Positions 45,121 to 55,815 of a DNA stretch of 64,000 nt are shown here, one piece after another. Below the pieces are notes generated by a model. It saw only the letters and a program-made list of their open reading frames with translations, did not search any database and was not told where the DNA came from. The position numbers were made by a program, and so were the translations under genes. Numbering within the stretch: position 1 is the stretch's first letter; every line of letters starts with the position of its first letter. The DNA comes from Chionoecetes opilio (taxonomy: Eukaryota > Arthropoda > Malacostraca > Decapoda > Majidae), in the NCBI GenBank assembly GCA_016584305.1, contig JACEEZ010023637.1, positions 26,247 to 90,246 of the forward strand. The letters are read 5' to 3'.

Positions 45121-46646
45121 CAGGGAGGTCCCGTTATACGAGCATTCGATATACGAGAATCCGATGATACGAGATGTGTAAATTAGGGTCTATTTCAATA
45201 TACGAGATCGAAAATCCAATGTTACGACATTCAAACTGGGGTGAGTAAAATTACCAAGTTATTTACTAAAGTAAATTACAAGTTATTTACTAAAATTATA
45301 AAATCATTTACTGACTACAATAAACCCTTCATGCTCGCGGATTTGATTACTCGTGGGTTTTCAACTCTTGGGATAAATAATAATAAATACAGGTAATTAA
45401 ATATAATTTTAAAATACGAAAAGTATTTTTCATAAAAACTACTGTGCATGCCTCTTCAGTGGCACATAAAAGTCTGTAGTGATGCTAAAATTCGCAATAT
45501 ATGGCGCCTGGCGACATTAGTGCAGTGGCGAGTGACTGGCGACTAGTGTTATCTACGGACTACGGTAGCCACACACTGGTGGGCTAAGCGCTGCGTGCAC
45601 ACCTCAACTTCCTCAAGCCACCACCAGACCAGACACAATAGTGAACATTTAAGCAGTGCCAACCCAATCACCCTAAAACACAGGGAGGAGCACTGGAGCA
45701 AGCTGGTGTGGTGGACAATCTGGCCGTGGTGCGAGAGGCATAGCTTTGCGCCAGCCACCCTAACACAACACACCCTAACACAACCCTCACCGTTGGCCCA
45801 CAGCGATCCACGGGGGTTCAGCATCCACTTCCTCCTCCTTCTGGGCTCAGCCATAGGCCTATCTATCCGTGGTGGTGGTGGCGGGGATGAATAGTGTTGT
45901 AATGTAACCCTGGCAGCGGCTACACGTGTCGCGGCCTCAGCTGTTATGGGTTGTTGCTGATGATGACAGTGTTCAGTTAAGTTGTTGGTAGTCTGGCCTT
46001 TTTTATCGGCACTCCCTGATGTGAACTTTGATGTTTGATATTTGAAGAATTTCGTCAGTTATCGACGCAGCTGAGATGGATCTCCACTGTAACCAGACAG
46101 CTCTCTCTCATACTACCCCTAGAGAGCTGTCTGCTACCAGTGCTTATAGTGTTGGCCGAAGCCAGCACCCCGGGAGGCGGGTTACAAACCCCCGGCTAAC
46201 ACCCGGTACCCATTCACTGCTGGGTGGACAGGGGCTCGGGTTTTAAGGAAACAGCCCAACTGTTTCATTACCATTATCATTCAAGCAACACAATCCATTT
46301 TCTTTATACCGTAAGCCTATTTTCGGGGCGGGAGGGGTAACTAATGTCATGATCGCGGATTTACGATACTCGCGGGTGTCTCTGTTCCCTAAACCCCGCA
46401 AGCATGAAGGGTTTATTGTATATGATATATGATTTTACCTAAGGTTGTACGATAATCAATCTGAAAATATGATAATTCTGGTGGCACGACTTGAAAAACA
46501 TGTCCTTTTTTTTTTTTTTTTTTTTATGATGGGGTCCTGGAACCGAACCTATATTTTACCATTGGTTATGTGTTTCGTTATACGAGATTTCGCTTAACGA
46601 GTATGTCAGATGGAACCTAACTGCTCGTATCTTCGGGACCTCCCTG
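45121..46646 (-). mobile_element. Pogo-like TIR element, third level
   Basis: Starts CAGGGAGGTCCCGTTATACG at 45121, ends CTTCGGGACCTCCCTG at 46646, with TA at 45119-45120 and 46647-46648. Opposite orientation to the second level. The empty site AATCATATAGTCAGTAAATG occurs uninterrupted in copy B near 19298. At ACTGACTA it holds the fourth level (45318-46418). Confidence 0.85.
45318..46418. mobile_element. Different TIR element (CAATAAACCC family), fourth level
   Basis: Ends CAATAAACCCTTCATGCTCG and inverse GCATGAAGGGTTTATTG, with TA at 45316-45317 and 46419-46420. A second, truncated copy of the right end is at 53333-53414. The 45595-45894 open frame inside has no recognisable similarity and I do not call it a gene. 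Confidence 0.85.
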
Positions 46647-46886
46647 TAGTCAGTAAATGTTTATAATTTTAGTAAATAACTTGTACGTAATTTACTTTAG
46701 TAAATAACTTAGTAATTTTACTCACCCCAGTTTGAATGTCGTAACATTGGATTTTCGATCTCGTATATTGAAAATAGACCCTAATTTACACATCTCGTAT
46801 CATCGGATTCTCGTATATTGAATGCTCGTATAACGGGACCTCCCTGTACATGATTTTACCTAAGGTTGTACGATAATCAATCTGAT

Positions 46887-46925
46887 GGTGGTGGTGGTGT
46901 GGTGGTGGTGGTGTGGTGGTATTTC
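46887..46925. repeat. (GGT)n microsatellite
   Basis: GGT repeats with occasional GTGT interruptions, inside the outermost pogo-like element. Confidence 0.9.
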
Positions 46926-47009
46926 ATAATTGTTATTGTTCCTCCTCTCTGTACCCACGGCTGAAATGGCATATTTAACACCTCACACACACACACCCTA
47001 TCACGTATA

Positions 47010-48444
47010 TCTAATCCTTCAAACTACCGTCCTATAACTTTGACTTCTTGCCTTTCTAAAGTTTTTGAATCTATACTTAATAAGAAAATTCTTAAGCATC
47101 TATCTGCTCACAATCTTCTATCTGATCGTCAGTACGGTTTCCGTAAAGGGCGATCTACTGGCGATCTTCTAGCTTTCCTAACTGAATCTTGGTCATCCTC
47201 CTTTAGGGGTTTCGGTGAAACTTTTGCTGTTGCCCTTGACATATCAAAAGCTTTTGATAGAGTCTGGCACAAATCTTTAATTTCCAAACTACCCTAATTC
47301 GGTTTCTATCATTCTCTCTGTACCTTCATCTTAAGTTTCCTTTCAAACCGTTCTATTGCAGCTATTGTAGACGGACATTGTTTTTCTCCTAAATCTATCA
47401 ATAGTGGTGTTCCCCAGGGTTCTGTCCTATCACCCACTCTCTTTCTATTATTCATTAATGATCTTCTAAGTCTAACTCAAAGTCCTATCCACTCCTACGC
47501 TGATGATTCTACCCTTCATTTTCAACGTCGTTTATTAGACGTCCAACTCAACAGGAACTAAGTGATTCACGGAGAGATGCCACCGAGCGCCTAACTTCTG
47601 ATCTTTCTATAATTTCTGATTGGGGCAAAGCAAACCTTGTTTTGTTCAATGCCTCAAAAACCCAATTTCTTCACCTATCTACTCGACAAAACCTTCCAGA
47701 TAACTATCCCCTCTTCTTTAATGACACTCAAGTGTCTTCTTTTTTCTACAATGAACATTCTAGGACTATCCTTTACTAAAAATCTGAACTGGAAATCTCA
47801 CATCTCATCTCTTGCTAAAACAGCTTCTAAGAAGTTAGGTGTCCTGTGGCATCTGCGTCCTTTTTTTTCTCCCTCCCAATTGCTTTCTCTACAGGGGCCT
47901 TATCCGCCCATGTATGGAGTATGTCTCCCATGTTTGGGGAGGATCCACTCATACAGCACTCCTAAACAGGGTTGAGTCAAAAGCTTTTCGTCTCATCAAC
48001 TCCTCTCCTCTGACTGACTGTCTTCAATCTTTAAATCACTGCCGCAATGTTGCTTCTCTTGCTCTCTTCTACCGTTATTTTCATGCTCACTGCTCTTCAG
48101 AACTTGCTAACTGCATGTCTCCCCCCCTCCCGCAGCCTCGCTGCACAATACTTTCTACTCATTCTCATCTCTATTATGTCCATCTTCCTAATGCAAGAGT
48201 TAATCAGTATCTTTACTCTTTCATCCCTTTCACTGGTAAACTCTGGAACTCTCTTCCTGTTTCTATTTTTCCACTTTCCTATGACTTACATCTTTTCAAA
48301 AGAAGAGTAACAAGACACCTCCCGAACTAAATTGGCTCACCCCTCTTTTTGATTTTATTCTCTTACTGTCTTCTTTATAGGGACTGACAACTAAGCGGGC
48401 TTTGTGTACCCATTTTTGTTGTGCCTTGGCCAGTTCCTTGTGAC

Positions 48445-48491
<47 letters not shown>
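47010..48491 (+). mobile_element. Jockey-like non-LTR retrotransposon with poly(A) tail (copy C3)
   Basis: Most complete copy of family C here. RT domain from about 47030 (TSCLSKVFESILNKKILKHL, GFRKGRSTGDLLAFLTESW, VALDISKAFDRVWHKSLISK), catalytic Y-A-D-D at 47496-47507, then KANLVLFNASKTQF, and the C-terminal block LWNSLPVSIFPLSYDLH with FKRRVTRHLPN ending near 48330. The 3' UTR (TCTTTATAGGGACTGACAAC) runs to a poly(A) of about 45 bases (48447-48491) and (TA)n. No endonuclease, so it is 5'-truncated. Frameshifts (for example near 47300, 47520 and 47740) inactivate it. Confidence 0.9.
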
Positions 48492-48514
<23 letters not shown>

Positions 48515-48524
<10 letters not shown>

Positions 48525-48755
48525 ACACCACGCTAACCCTAAATAACACCTATAACGGCATTAGAAACACGAGTTATAGTGGTGCAGTATATGGTGCAAT
48601 ATAGTATATTTCATAATTGTTATTCTTCCTCCTCTCTCTAACCACGGCTGAAATGACATATTTAACACCTCACACCACCCTACCACGTATATAACACCAC
48701 GCTACCTAAATAACACCTATAACGGCATTAGAAACACGAGTTATAGTGGTTATAT
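48515..48755. repeat. Direct repeat of about 165 bp
   Basis: The segment TATAACACCACGCTAACCCT with ACACCTATAACGGCATTAGA and ACACGAGTTATAGTGG occurs twice (about 48520 and 48690). The intervening ATTTCATAATTGTTATT segment also occurs at about 46922, on the other side of copy C3, showing where the retrotransposon landed. Confidence 0.7.
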
Positions 48756-49776
48756 GAGGCCTAACACAAGCGGCCTGCCTCTCGGCGACGCTAACACTGT
48801 TGTTGTGAAGGCTACGAACACATTTTATTTCCACTGCACTAATGCACTACTTTCGCCACTGCACTAATGTCGCCAGGCACAATACATTACAAATTTTATC
48901 ATAAATGCTAAAAGCTCGCTTCGCTCGCTTGGACAATGAGTTAAGAGACGAAATATAACTTTCTGTGCCAAATTTCTTCCTTTGCGCCTGTATCTTTCTT
49001 GCCCACACATTTGTGGAAACATTTTACAAGCCTATATTTTCGGCTGAAATAGGTGTCCAAGTAAGCGAAGCGAGCTTGGACAAAAATATGATAATTCTGG
49101 TGGCTCGGTACGACAATGTGGCCTACAAAAATTCACAATCCTGGACAATGTACAATGATTCAGATGCGCAGAGACGAGTTTGTGGGCAGTGGAAGAGGTC
49201 TGCGCACCCCTCCCTTGTCCCTTACCTACCGTACCCTCTCGAGTCTAGTGTATCACGCGGCGTCCCCAAGAGTACATACAACGTCTTTGTTGCTTGTATG
49301 TATTGTGCCTTGTGAGTCGATTTTAGTGATATGCTGGTTTACTTAATGTGCTTATTGTGAATTATTTGTGCTCTGTCCTACTGTGCTGTCACACTCTTAA
49401 TTCACTGTGTTTTGTGTGGTGGTGTGGTGGTGTGGTATATAGAGCCCTATATTTGAGAGTTTGAGAGTTTGTTGTGTTTGCTATAGTTTATTTTAGCTTG
49501 AAAAACATGTCTTTTTTTTTCTTTTCTTTTTTCTTTTTTCTTTTAATTGATGGGGTCCTGGAACCAAACCTATATTTTACCATTAGTTATGTGTTTCGTT
49601 ATATGAGATTTCGCTTTACGAGTATGCCAGGTGGAACCTAACTGCTCGTATCTTCGGGACCTCCCTGTACTACTGTACACTGAGCACTCAAGCGTAACTG
49701 ATAAGTCTTCAGGGAAATGTTGCGTTCCGTAAGGCAAAGTGCACAGGTGCACACGGAGGCGCACGGTGACATCAGT

Positions 49777-49812
49777 ATACAGTATGCCTAGCTTGCGCTA
49801 GGCATACTGTAT
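49777..49812. repeat. Perfect 16-bp stem hairpin
   Basis: ATACAGTATGCCTAGC pairs exactly with its inverse across a TTGC loop, between the end of the outermost nested element and the next truncated element. Confidence 0.9.
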
Positions 49813-49852
49813 TTATTCTAGGTGAATTATTCTAGGTGAAAGTAGACATATA

Positions 49853-50240
49853 CAGGGAGGTCCCGTTTATACGAGCATTCGGTATACGAGAATCTGATGA
49901 TACGGGATGTGTAAATTAGGGTCTATTTCAATATACGAGATCGAAAATCCAATGATACGACATTCAAACTGGGGTGAGTAAAATTATCAAGTTCAAAATG
50001 TGCGCCCTACCACTCCCAGGCTGGACAAAGGGGGATTTGGTTGACCCCAGTGAGGTCACCCCTAGCAAGCCTTGACCTGAAGGGTAATTAAGCATATGGC
50101 GCGGCCTGACATTTAGGGGTAATTAGCAGGTGTGCGGCCCCAACCTTGGGACCGCAGTCAGGTCACCCCTAGCAAGGCATGACCTGAAGGGTAATTAAGC
50201 ATATGGTACGGCCTGACCTTTAGGGATAATTAGCAGGTGT
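49853..50240. mobile_element. Truncated pogo-like TIR element, copy A subfamily
   Basis: One terminus, CAGGGAGGTCCCGTTTATAC, after TA, followed by sequence shared with copy A (AATGTGCGCCCTACCACTCC, GGGTAATTAAGCATATGG repeated twice). It ends abruptly near GCAGGTGTGGG, so one end is missing. Confidence 0.8.
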
Positions 50241-50664
50241 GGGAATTTATATCACATACATATTTAATTTGAAGTCCTCTTACCTAACAATCAAACCCAT
50301 GTCTATCTCCCGACACATCATCCCCGCTAATTAACTAACTAGGATACTTATCGGTGGATAGTGGGTTGAATTACGGCGGTAGGTTTGGATCAATATTGCA
50401 TGGTCTTGTGATCCGATGTGGTCGCCCGTGTTCAGGGCCGCCCGTGTATGACAGAGGCGGTGGGCGGAGGCGTAATCGTGGTTGGCGTCAAGTGGTTTTC
50501 ACACCCTGTTATCCATGACGCACGGCTATTATCAGTGTGTTGTATTTTAACACTGTCCTATTGGTTTACACTTTATGTACAATTAACTATGAACATAATC
50601 TCTTCTTTATACAAACACGTATATATTAGTAAGAGATGTTATCTTCACGGAGGGTCTGGGTGTA
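50241..50664. other. Unassigned sequence
   Basis: No recognised gene or repeat. Confidence 0.4.
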
Positions 50665-51551
50665 CACACAAACCTCGATTTCCCGGACCTCCATTTCCCG
50701 GATATCGGATTTGCCGGACAAAATCCGAGGTCCGGGGATATGTCAGAGTCCCTGACAATTTTATTTATTTATTATTATTTTTTTTTTTTAAACGTAAAAT
50801 GCCTGGTCCTGTTCGTAAATTGACAAAGTTGTCCGGCGGTCCGAGCGTCTCCTGTCATCCCTGGTCAGTGTTCGCGCCTCCCGCCGGGTGGCAGCATGCT
50901 CAGCGGTCGTATTGTTTACATTTGGGCACACGACACTCACGTTTCACCTGCACGGCCTCCGTTAGTCCCCTGACCCCCACTGCCCCTGGTGCAGGAACGT
51001 CTCTTGAGACTATTGAACACTTTCTGCTGCCTCCCGCCAGGTAGCAGCATGCTCAGTGGTCGTATTGTTTACATTTGGGCACACGACACTCACAGTTCAC
51101 CTGCACAGCCTCCGTTAGTCCCTGACCCCCACTGCCCCTGGTGCAGGAACGTCTCTTGAGACTATTGAATACTTTCTGCTGCCTCCCGCCAGGTGGCAGC
51201 ATGCTCACTTGCTCAGGCGGTCGTATTGTTACATTTGGGCACACGACACTCACGGTTCACCTGCACAGCCTCCGTTAGTCCCCTGACCCCCACTGCCCCT
51301 GGTGCAGGAACGTCTCTTAAGACTATTGAACACTTTCTGCTGCCTCCCGCCAGGTGGCAGCATGCTCAGCGGACGTAAAAGTCCGCGGCGGGGTAGTTGA
51401 TATTGGCGGTTGCCGGACAGTAAATACTAGAGTAGATAAACGTCCGGGGGTGTGTAATGGCATAGTTTTTTTTTTTTTTTTTTTTCCTGTTTAGAGGATA
51501 ATTCTGGACTGTTGCGATTCCGGACCAGGCTCCCCTATTATCGGAAACGAG
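50665..51551. mobile_element. TIR element D4 with four 152-bp repeats, right end damaged at an N
   Basis: Left end CACACAAACCTCGATTTCCC after TA. Landmark positions 50881 (CCGCCGGGTGGCAGC), 51034 (one mismatch), 51186 and 51347, with spacings 153, 152 and 161. The right end is recognisable but has lost bases (TATTATCGGAAACGAG) and runs into the single N at 51552, so the last bases and the TSD cannot be read. Confidence 0.85.
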
Positions 51552-51552
51552 N
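51552..51552. other. Single ambiguous base (N)
   Basis: The only N in the window. The sequence changes from the degraded end of element D4 to unrelated AT-rich sequence here, which suggests an assembly join. Confidence 0.95.
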
Positions 51553-51554
51553 AT

Positions 51555-52080
51555 AAAAATATTAAGCATTGCTACTCGAGGGGTAATTGTATTAAATTGC
51601 TATTATAGACGTTCCATCGTAATGAATGTCATCCATATAATTAGTAGAACAACAGAAGAACTATATTTTTTTGGTATTCAGATGCGGTGCATCAATGTTT
51701 ATCGCGAAATTAATTTATGAAAAATATTAGTCGCGGAGCCAAAACACAGTAGATCAACCTTGAGTTAAAACTGCCAGCGACCACTGGCATTTCTCGAGTT
51801 TCAGTTCTCTCTAATTAGAGAGAACTGCAACTCAAGAAATGCCAGTGGTCGCTGGCAGTTTTAACTCAAAGGTTGGTCTACTGTGTTTTGGCTCCGCGCC
51901 CTAATATTTTTCATAAATTAATTTCGCGATAAACATTGATGCACCGCATCTGAATACCAAAAAAATATAGTTCTTCTGTTGTTCTACTAATTATATGGAT
52001 GACATGCATTACGATGGAACGTTCTATAATAGCAATTTAATGCAAATTACTCGCCTCGAGTAGCAAAGCTAAATATTTTT
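51555..52080. repeat. Palindrome of about 520 bp made of two facing element ends
   Basis: The sequence left of AATT (51813-51816) is mirrored to its right over about 260 bp per arm. Arms begin AGAGAGAACTGCAACTC-like at the centre and include GCCAGTGGTCGCTGGCAGTT and ATTTCGCGATAAACATTGAT. The right arm is the left part of the complete element 51817-52696. The left arm is an inverted second copy cut off at the N. Confidence 0.85.
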
Positions 52081-52696
52081 TTTACATGTATATTGTGGCA
52101 TGTAAAATTTGGGTGATGTTCACACTGTTTTCTAAGACAGTACTGCTGCGTCTGGCAAACGCTTGTCAAAATACAATAAGCAATGCCTTGGAAAAACGAA
52201 GAATAAAGAATGCCGAAATCGGCTTGTTGCTGCGACAATGTAGGTTATAATTGTGGAGGCGACGTGCCGCGGCGGGAAGTGGTGGGCGGGGAGATTGTGG
52301 CGGGGAGATTGAATCAAAACATTGCCACTTCACGCGTCGACTCATTGCACTTCTAGGCTTTCTATCTGATTGATACACAATAATAACAGGAAAATATGAC
52401 TGCCTAGGTATAGATAACTTCTAAACATACGTTATTGACTATATAATATCATAGAGTAACATTTACCTCGCCTCCTCAACTATAACCTACTTGGTTATTT
52501 GGTTAAATGCATGTTTTACAGACTCAGGCTTCTATACAATATACATATAGAAGAAAATCGTTCTTAAAATTATACTTTTGTGTTTTAAGTGCAGTGAAAT
52601 AAGCCCATATTTTTCTTTCAGGTTGACCAACTTTTCACTAAATTGTGAGTTAAAACTGCCAGCGACCACTGGCATTTCGGAGTTGCAGTTCTCTCT
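51817..52696. mobile_element. AATT-flanked TIR element, 880 bp
   Basis: Starts AGAGAGAACTGCAACTC and ends GAGTTGCAGTTCTCTCT, flanked by AATT on each side (51813-51816, 52697-52700). On the right, AATT is part of the interrupted Jockey-like element C (AATTGCTTGCTCTCTACAGG), confirming an insertion. A 4-bp TSD is used by a few DNA-transposon superfamilies. I do not assign one. No transposase. Repeated termini occur at 61-64 kb. Confidence 0.8.
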
Positions 52697-52700
52697 AATT

Positions 52701-52742
52701 GCTTGCTCTCTACAGGGGCCTTATCCGCCCATGTATGGTAAA

Positions 52743-52773
<31 letters not shown>

Positions 52774-53330
52774 GGAGTATGTCTCACATGTTTGGGGAGG
52801 ATCCACTCCTACAGCTCTCCTAAACAGGGTTGAGTCAAAAGCTTTTCGTCTCATCAACTCCTCTCCTCTGACTGACTGTCTTCAATCTTTAAATCACCGC
52901 CGCAATGTTGCTTCTCTTGCTCTCTTCTACCGTTATTTTCATGCTCACTGCTCTTCTGAACTTGCTAACTGCATGCCTCCCCCACTCCCACGGCCTCGCT
53001 GCACAAGACTTTCTACTCATTCTCATCCCTATTCTGTCCATCTTCCTAAAGCAAGAGTTAATCAGTATCTTTACTCTTTCATCCCTTTCACTGATAAACT
53101 CTGGAACTCTCTTCCTGTTTCTATTTTTCCACTTTCCTATGACTTAAATCTTTTCAAGAGAAGAGTAACAAGACACCTCCCGAACTAAATTGGCCTACCC
53201 CTCTGTTTGTATTGTATTCTCTTACTGTCTTCTTTATAGGGACTGGCGACTAGCGGGCTTTGTGTTACCCATTTTTGTTGTGCCCTTGGCCAGTTCCTTG
53301 TGACGTAAAAAAAAAAAAAAAAAAAAAAAA
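52701..53330 (+). mobile_element. Jockey-like non-LTR 3' part with poly(A) (copy C4)
   Basis: Plus-strand C-terminal RT block (MEYVSHVWGGSTPTALLNR, FTDKLWNSLPVSIFPLSYDL, FKRRVTRHLPN to a stop at 53188), 3' UTR with TCTTTATAGGGACTGGCGAC and a poly(A) run at 53308-53330. A (CTAT)n microsatellite interrupts it at 52742-52773, splitting ATGTATGG from ATGGAGTATG. Confidence 0.85.
52742..52773. repeat. (CTAT)n microsatellite
   Basis: About eight tetranucleotide repeats inside the coding remnant of copy C4. Confidence 0.95.
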
Positions 53331-53332
53331 GA

Positions 53333-53414
53333 ATGACTAATGTCATGCTCACGGATTTACACTAATCGCGGGTGTCTCTGTTCCCTAACCCCCGCGAACA
53401 TGAAGGGTTTATTG
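53333..53414. mobile_element. Right-end fragment of the CAATAAACCC element family
   Basis: Shares CTAATGTCATG, GCGGGTGTCTCTGTTCCCTA and the terminus CATGAAGGGTTTATTG followed by TA with the element at 45318-46418. The rest is absent. Confidence 0.75.
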
Positions 53415-53416
53415 TA

Positions 53417-54822
53417 CTCCTTATTTACCAATACTTTTCTGACAGAAATAGGGGGTTGCGTCCCTCCCTGCTAGTTCACTAACCTACCCTGGACATTGGG
53501 TATGTAACTAACTAAGTTACGTAACCTAACCTAACTGAGGGGCTAATCCGTGGCCCCTGGGATATAACGGGGGCCACGGCTAAGCTTCCCCAGACCCCCA
53601 TATGTTATTTTTCATTTCCGACAGCTGTTGTAGGGGATACAAATGCTGCAAATAGTCAGATCTACAAGTTGAGGATCATTATAACTACATGCCTTGTAAT
53701 GCATTAAATTGCAGTAGAACCAAAAAAAGTGTATACGTAACTATCCACTGAGTGAGGCGGCAAGTAATGTGCCGCACCTGCTGGCCGCCAGCCAGTCAGG
53801 AATGCCGGGGGATCATGCTCCATTAGATTCGCTTATCTAACCAAATTAATAACCTGACAAAACCTAACCTAGACCTAGCCTAAACAAAACCAAAATATAG
53901 CATAAATCTAGCCTTAACCAAAAAATAACCCAACCTAGCCATTATGATATGAGTATTAGTGTTTTAGTTTTGGTTTCCGGAAGTGAATAGGATCCCCACT
54001 ACATGCTGGAGTAGAAATTATGCATATAACACGAGTATTAAGGCAGGCAGAAAGAGCCAGTTCTCTTCCATAATAACTGAAATTTGTAACTCTTGAAATA
54101 ATAAGTTTATGTAATTATACCATAGTGCACAGGAAAAAAGAAAAATAAGGTGTATTTAGGTGGGTAGTTATGCCATTGAAAAGTGTGAAGGCGGACCTAA
54201 TAACTATATTGACCTTAGTTCCCTCACCAAATTGTATAGGCTACCTGATATTTCCGTATGGTATTATTCTAGTGTTTGCCATACTCCCCCCTCTCCCCAA
54301 AAACAAGCTTGGGGACCTGGGAGAATGCAGGATATATGGCTGGGGTACAAAATATGTGTCGCAACCACATACTTTTTGAGTTATGGAAGTTATAAAAATT
54401 CCCTACATCTAGGGAAAATTAATTGGATTTCTTCCGAGTCCAGAGACGTGTGAATCTGACCTGACGATCCTCACAGAATGATGACCGAAGTGTCGAGAAC
54501 ACCCCCAAGCCAACGCTAGGAGGTTAGGGTAGGTTAGGTTAGATTTGGTTAGGTTAGGGTATCGGTGGGTCAAGCCTCCCCGCTAGGTTAGGTTAATCTT
54601 GGTTAGGCAAATTTCTCTAGATATAAGGAAATTACCCTAGATCTAGGGAATTTTACCCCCCTAAACAACTCTTAAATTACGTGTTTCCGGCACATAATTT
54701 GTTCCCCACCCGAAAACCCCGCATTTCCACAGGTCCCCAACCTTGTTTGGGGGAAGTGGGAGAGTATGGGCAAACACTAGAATTTTACCCCAAATTGTAT
54801 AGGCTACCTGATATTTCCGGGG
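53417..54822. other. Unassigned, with scattered TTAGG-like tracts
   Basis: No gene recognised. Short tracts of TTAGG/CCTAA-type words at about 53524-53545, 53850-53945 and 54527-54606. The segment TGTATAGGCTACCTGATATT occurs twice (about 54232 and 54796). Confidence 0.5.
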
Positions 54823-55815
54823 TAAAACTCCATAATCACTGCTCCAAGCTTATCTGAATGATATTACAGCAGCATATAGTACACTACTGTACTTCATATC
54901 TGTAAAGGTTGCAGTGTGCAGTCAGGCCTGTTTAAACCACACTGCCTCTACAAAGTCTGAGGTGCCTGAAAATTCTAAGTTCATAGGCAAGCTCTCATAG
55001 AGGAGATAACGGGGGTGCAGGAAGCGACTCGGAGGTTAATACGCCAGTTTAGGTTAGGTTAGATTTAGTTTAGATTTTTCCCAACCCCCGTTATCTATGA
55101 GAGCTTACCTTTGGACTTGGAATTTTTCAGGCACCTCAGAATTTTTAGAGGCAGTGTGGATTAACCAAGCCTGACCGCACACTGCAACCTTTGCAGATAT
55201 GAAGTACAGTAAATGTACTATATGCTGGTATCCGTTGATTCGGGCCGCCAGTTGAAACAGGCCGCCTATAGTAGCATGCATACCCAGCAGACAGGGCAGT
55301 TTCACGGTCGTTTTCAGAGACACCGACTATTTTTTCTTGGCCTACAATAGGTGCTTGTTCTAATGGAGATAGTTTTATTTTGCGCAAACCCATAATTTTT
55401 TTTTTTTTAAAAAGGTATACTTTGTGGTTAAGGTTAGGTTAGGTTTCGTTAAAACCTATAAGGTTAGGTTTTATAAAACCTATAAGGTTAGGTTTCATTA
55501 AAACCTATAAGGTTAGGTTTCATTAAAACCTATAAGGTTAGGTTTCATTTAAAAACCCATAAGGTTAGGTTTCATTAAAACCTAAAAGGTTAGGTTAAGT
55601 CATTCTTTTAAAAAAAAAAAAAAAAATTTGCGCAAAATAAAACTATCTCCATTAGAACAAGCACCTATTGTAGGCCAAGAAAAAAATAGTCGGTGTCTCT
55701 GAAAACGACCGCGAAACTCTCATCCAGTATGCATTTAATATAGGCGGCCTGAATCAACTGTATCCCTATATGCTGCTGTAATGTCATTCAGGTAAGCTTG
55801 GAGCAGTGATTATGC
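54823..55815. repeat. Cloverleaf of inverted repeats with TTAGG-rich loops
   Basis: Three nested pairings can be read. The outer stem a (54823-54890, GGGGTAAAACTCCATAATCA) pairs with a' (about 55745-55815). Inside it, b (54891-55014, ending GAGATAACGGGGG) pairs with b' (55084-55227, starting CCCCCGTTATCTATG). c (55229-55395, ending GTTTTATTTTGCGCAAA) pairs with c' (55629-55745). The loop of b/b' contains TTTAGGTTAGGTTAG. The loop of c/c' contains about seven copies of AAACCTATAAGGTTAGGTTT-like units. Pairing is imperfect but extends over most of each arm. Confidence 0.8.

Larger units (their letters stand above)
43793..46846 (+). mobile_element. Pogo-like TIR element, second level
   Basis: Left end CAGGGAGGTCCCGAAGATAC at 43793, right end GTATAACGGGACCTCCCTG at 46846, with TA on both sides (43791-43792, 46847-46848). 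Oriented opposite to its host. Interior from 44100 to 45060 is unassigned, with a (GCT)n-like run near 44840. It is itself interrupted at ATCATATA by the third level (45121-46646) and resumes GTCAGTAAATG. Confidence 0.85.
43595..49667 (-). mobile_element. Pogo-like TIR element, outermost level of a four-level nest
   Basis: Begins CAGGGAGATCCCGTTATACG at 43595 after TA (43593-43594) and ends CTTCGGGACCTCCCTG at 49667 before TA (49668-49669). Relative to copy B it lies in minus orientation. At the point ACTGACTA it is interrupted by the next element (43793-46846) and continues with CATGATTTTACCTAAGG at 46849. It further carries a Jockey-like element C copy (about 47010-48491). Its other landmarks match copy B: the GGTGGCTCGGTACGACAATG segment at 49100 and TGTGTTTGCTATAGTTTATT near 49480. 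Confidence 0.8.

Noticed and set aside
45595..45894. 99-codon open frame inside the fourth-level element
   Set aside because: Low-complexity composition, no motif, and its antisense frame is also open; not supported as a gene.
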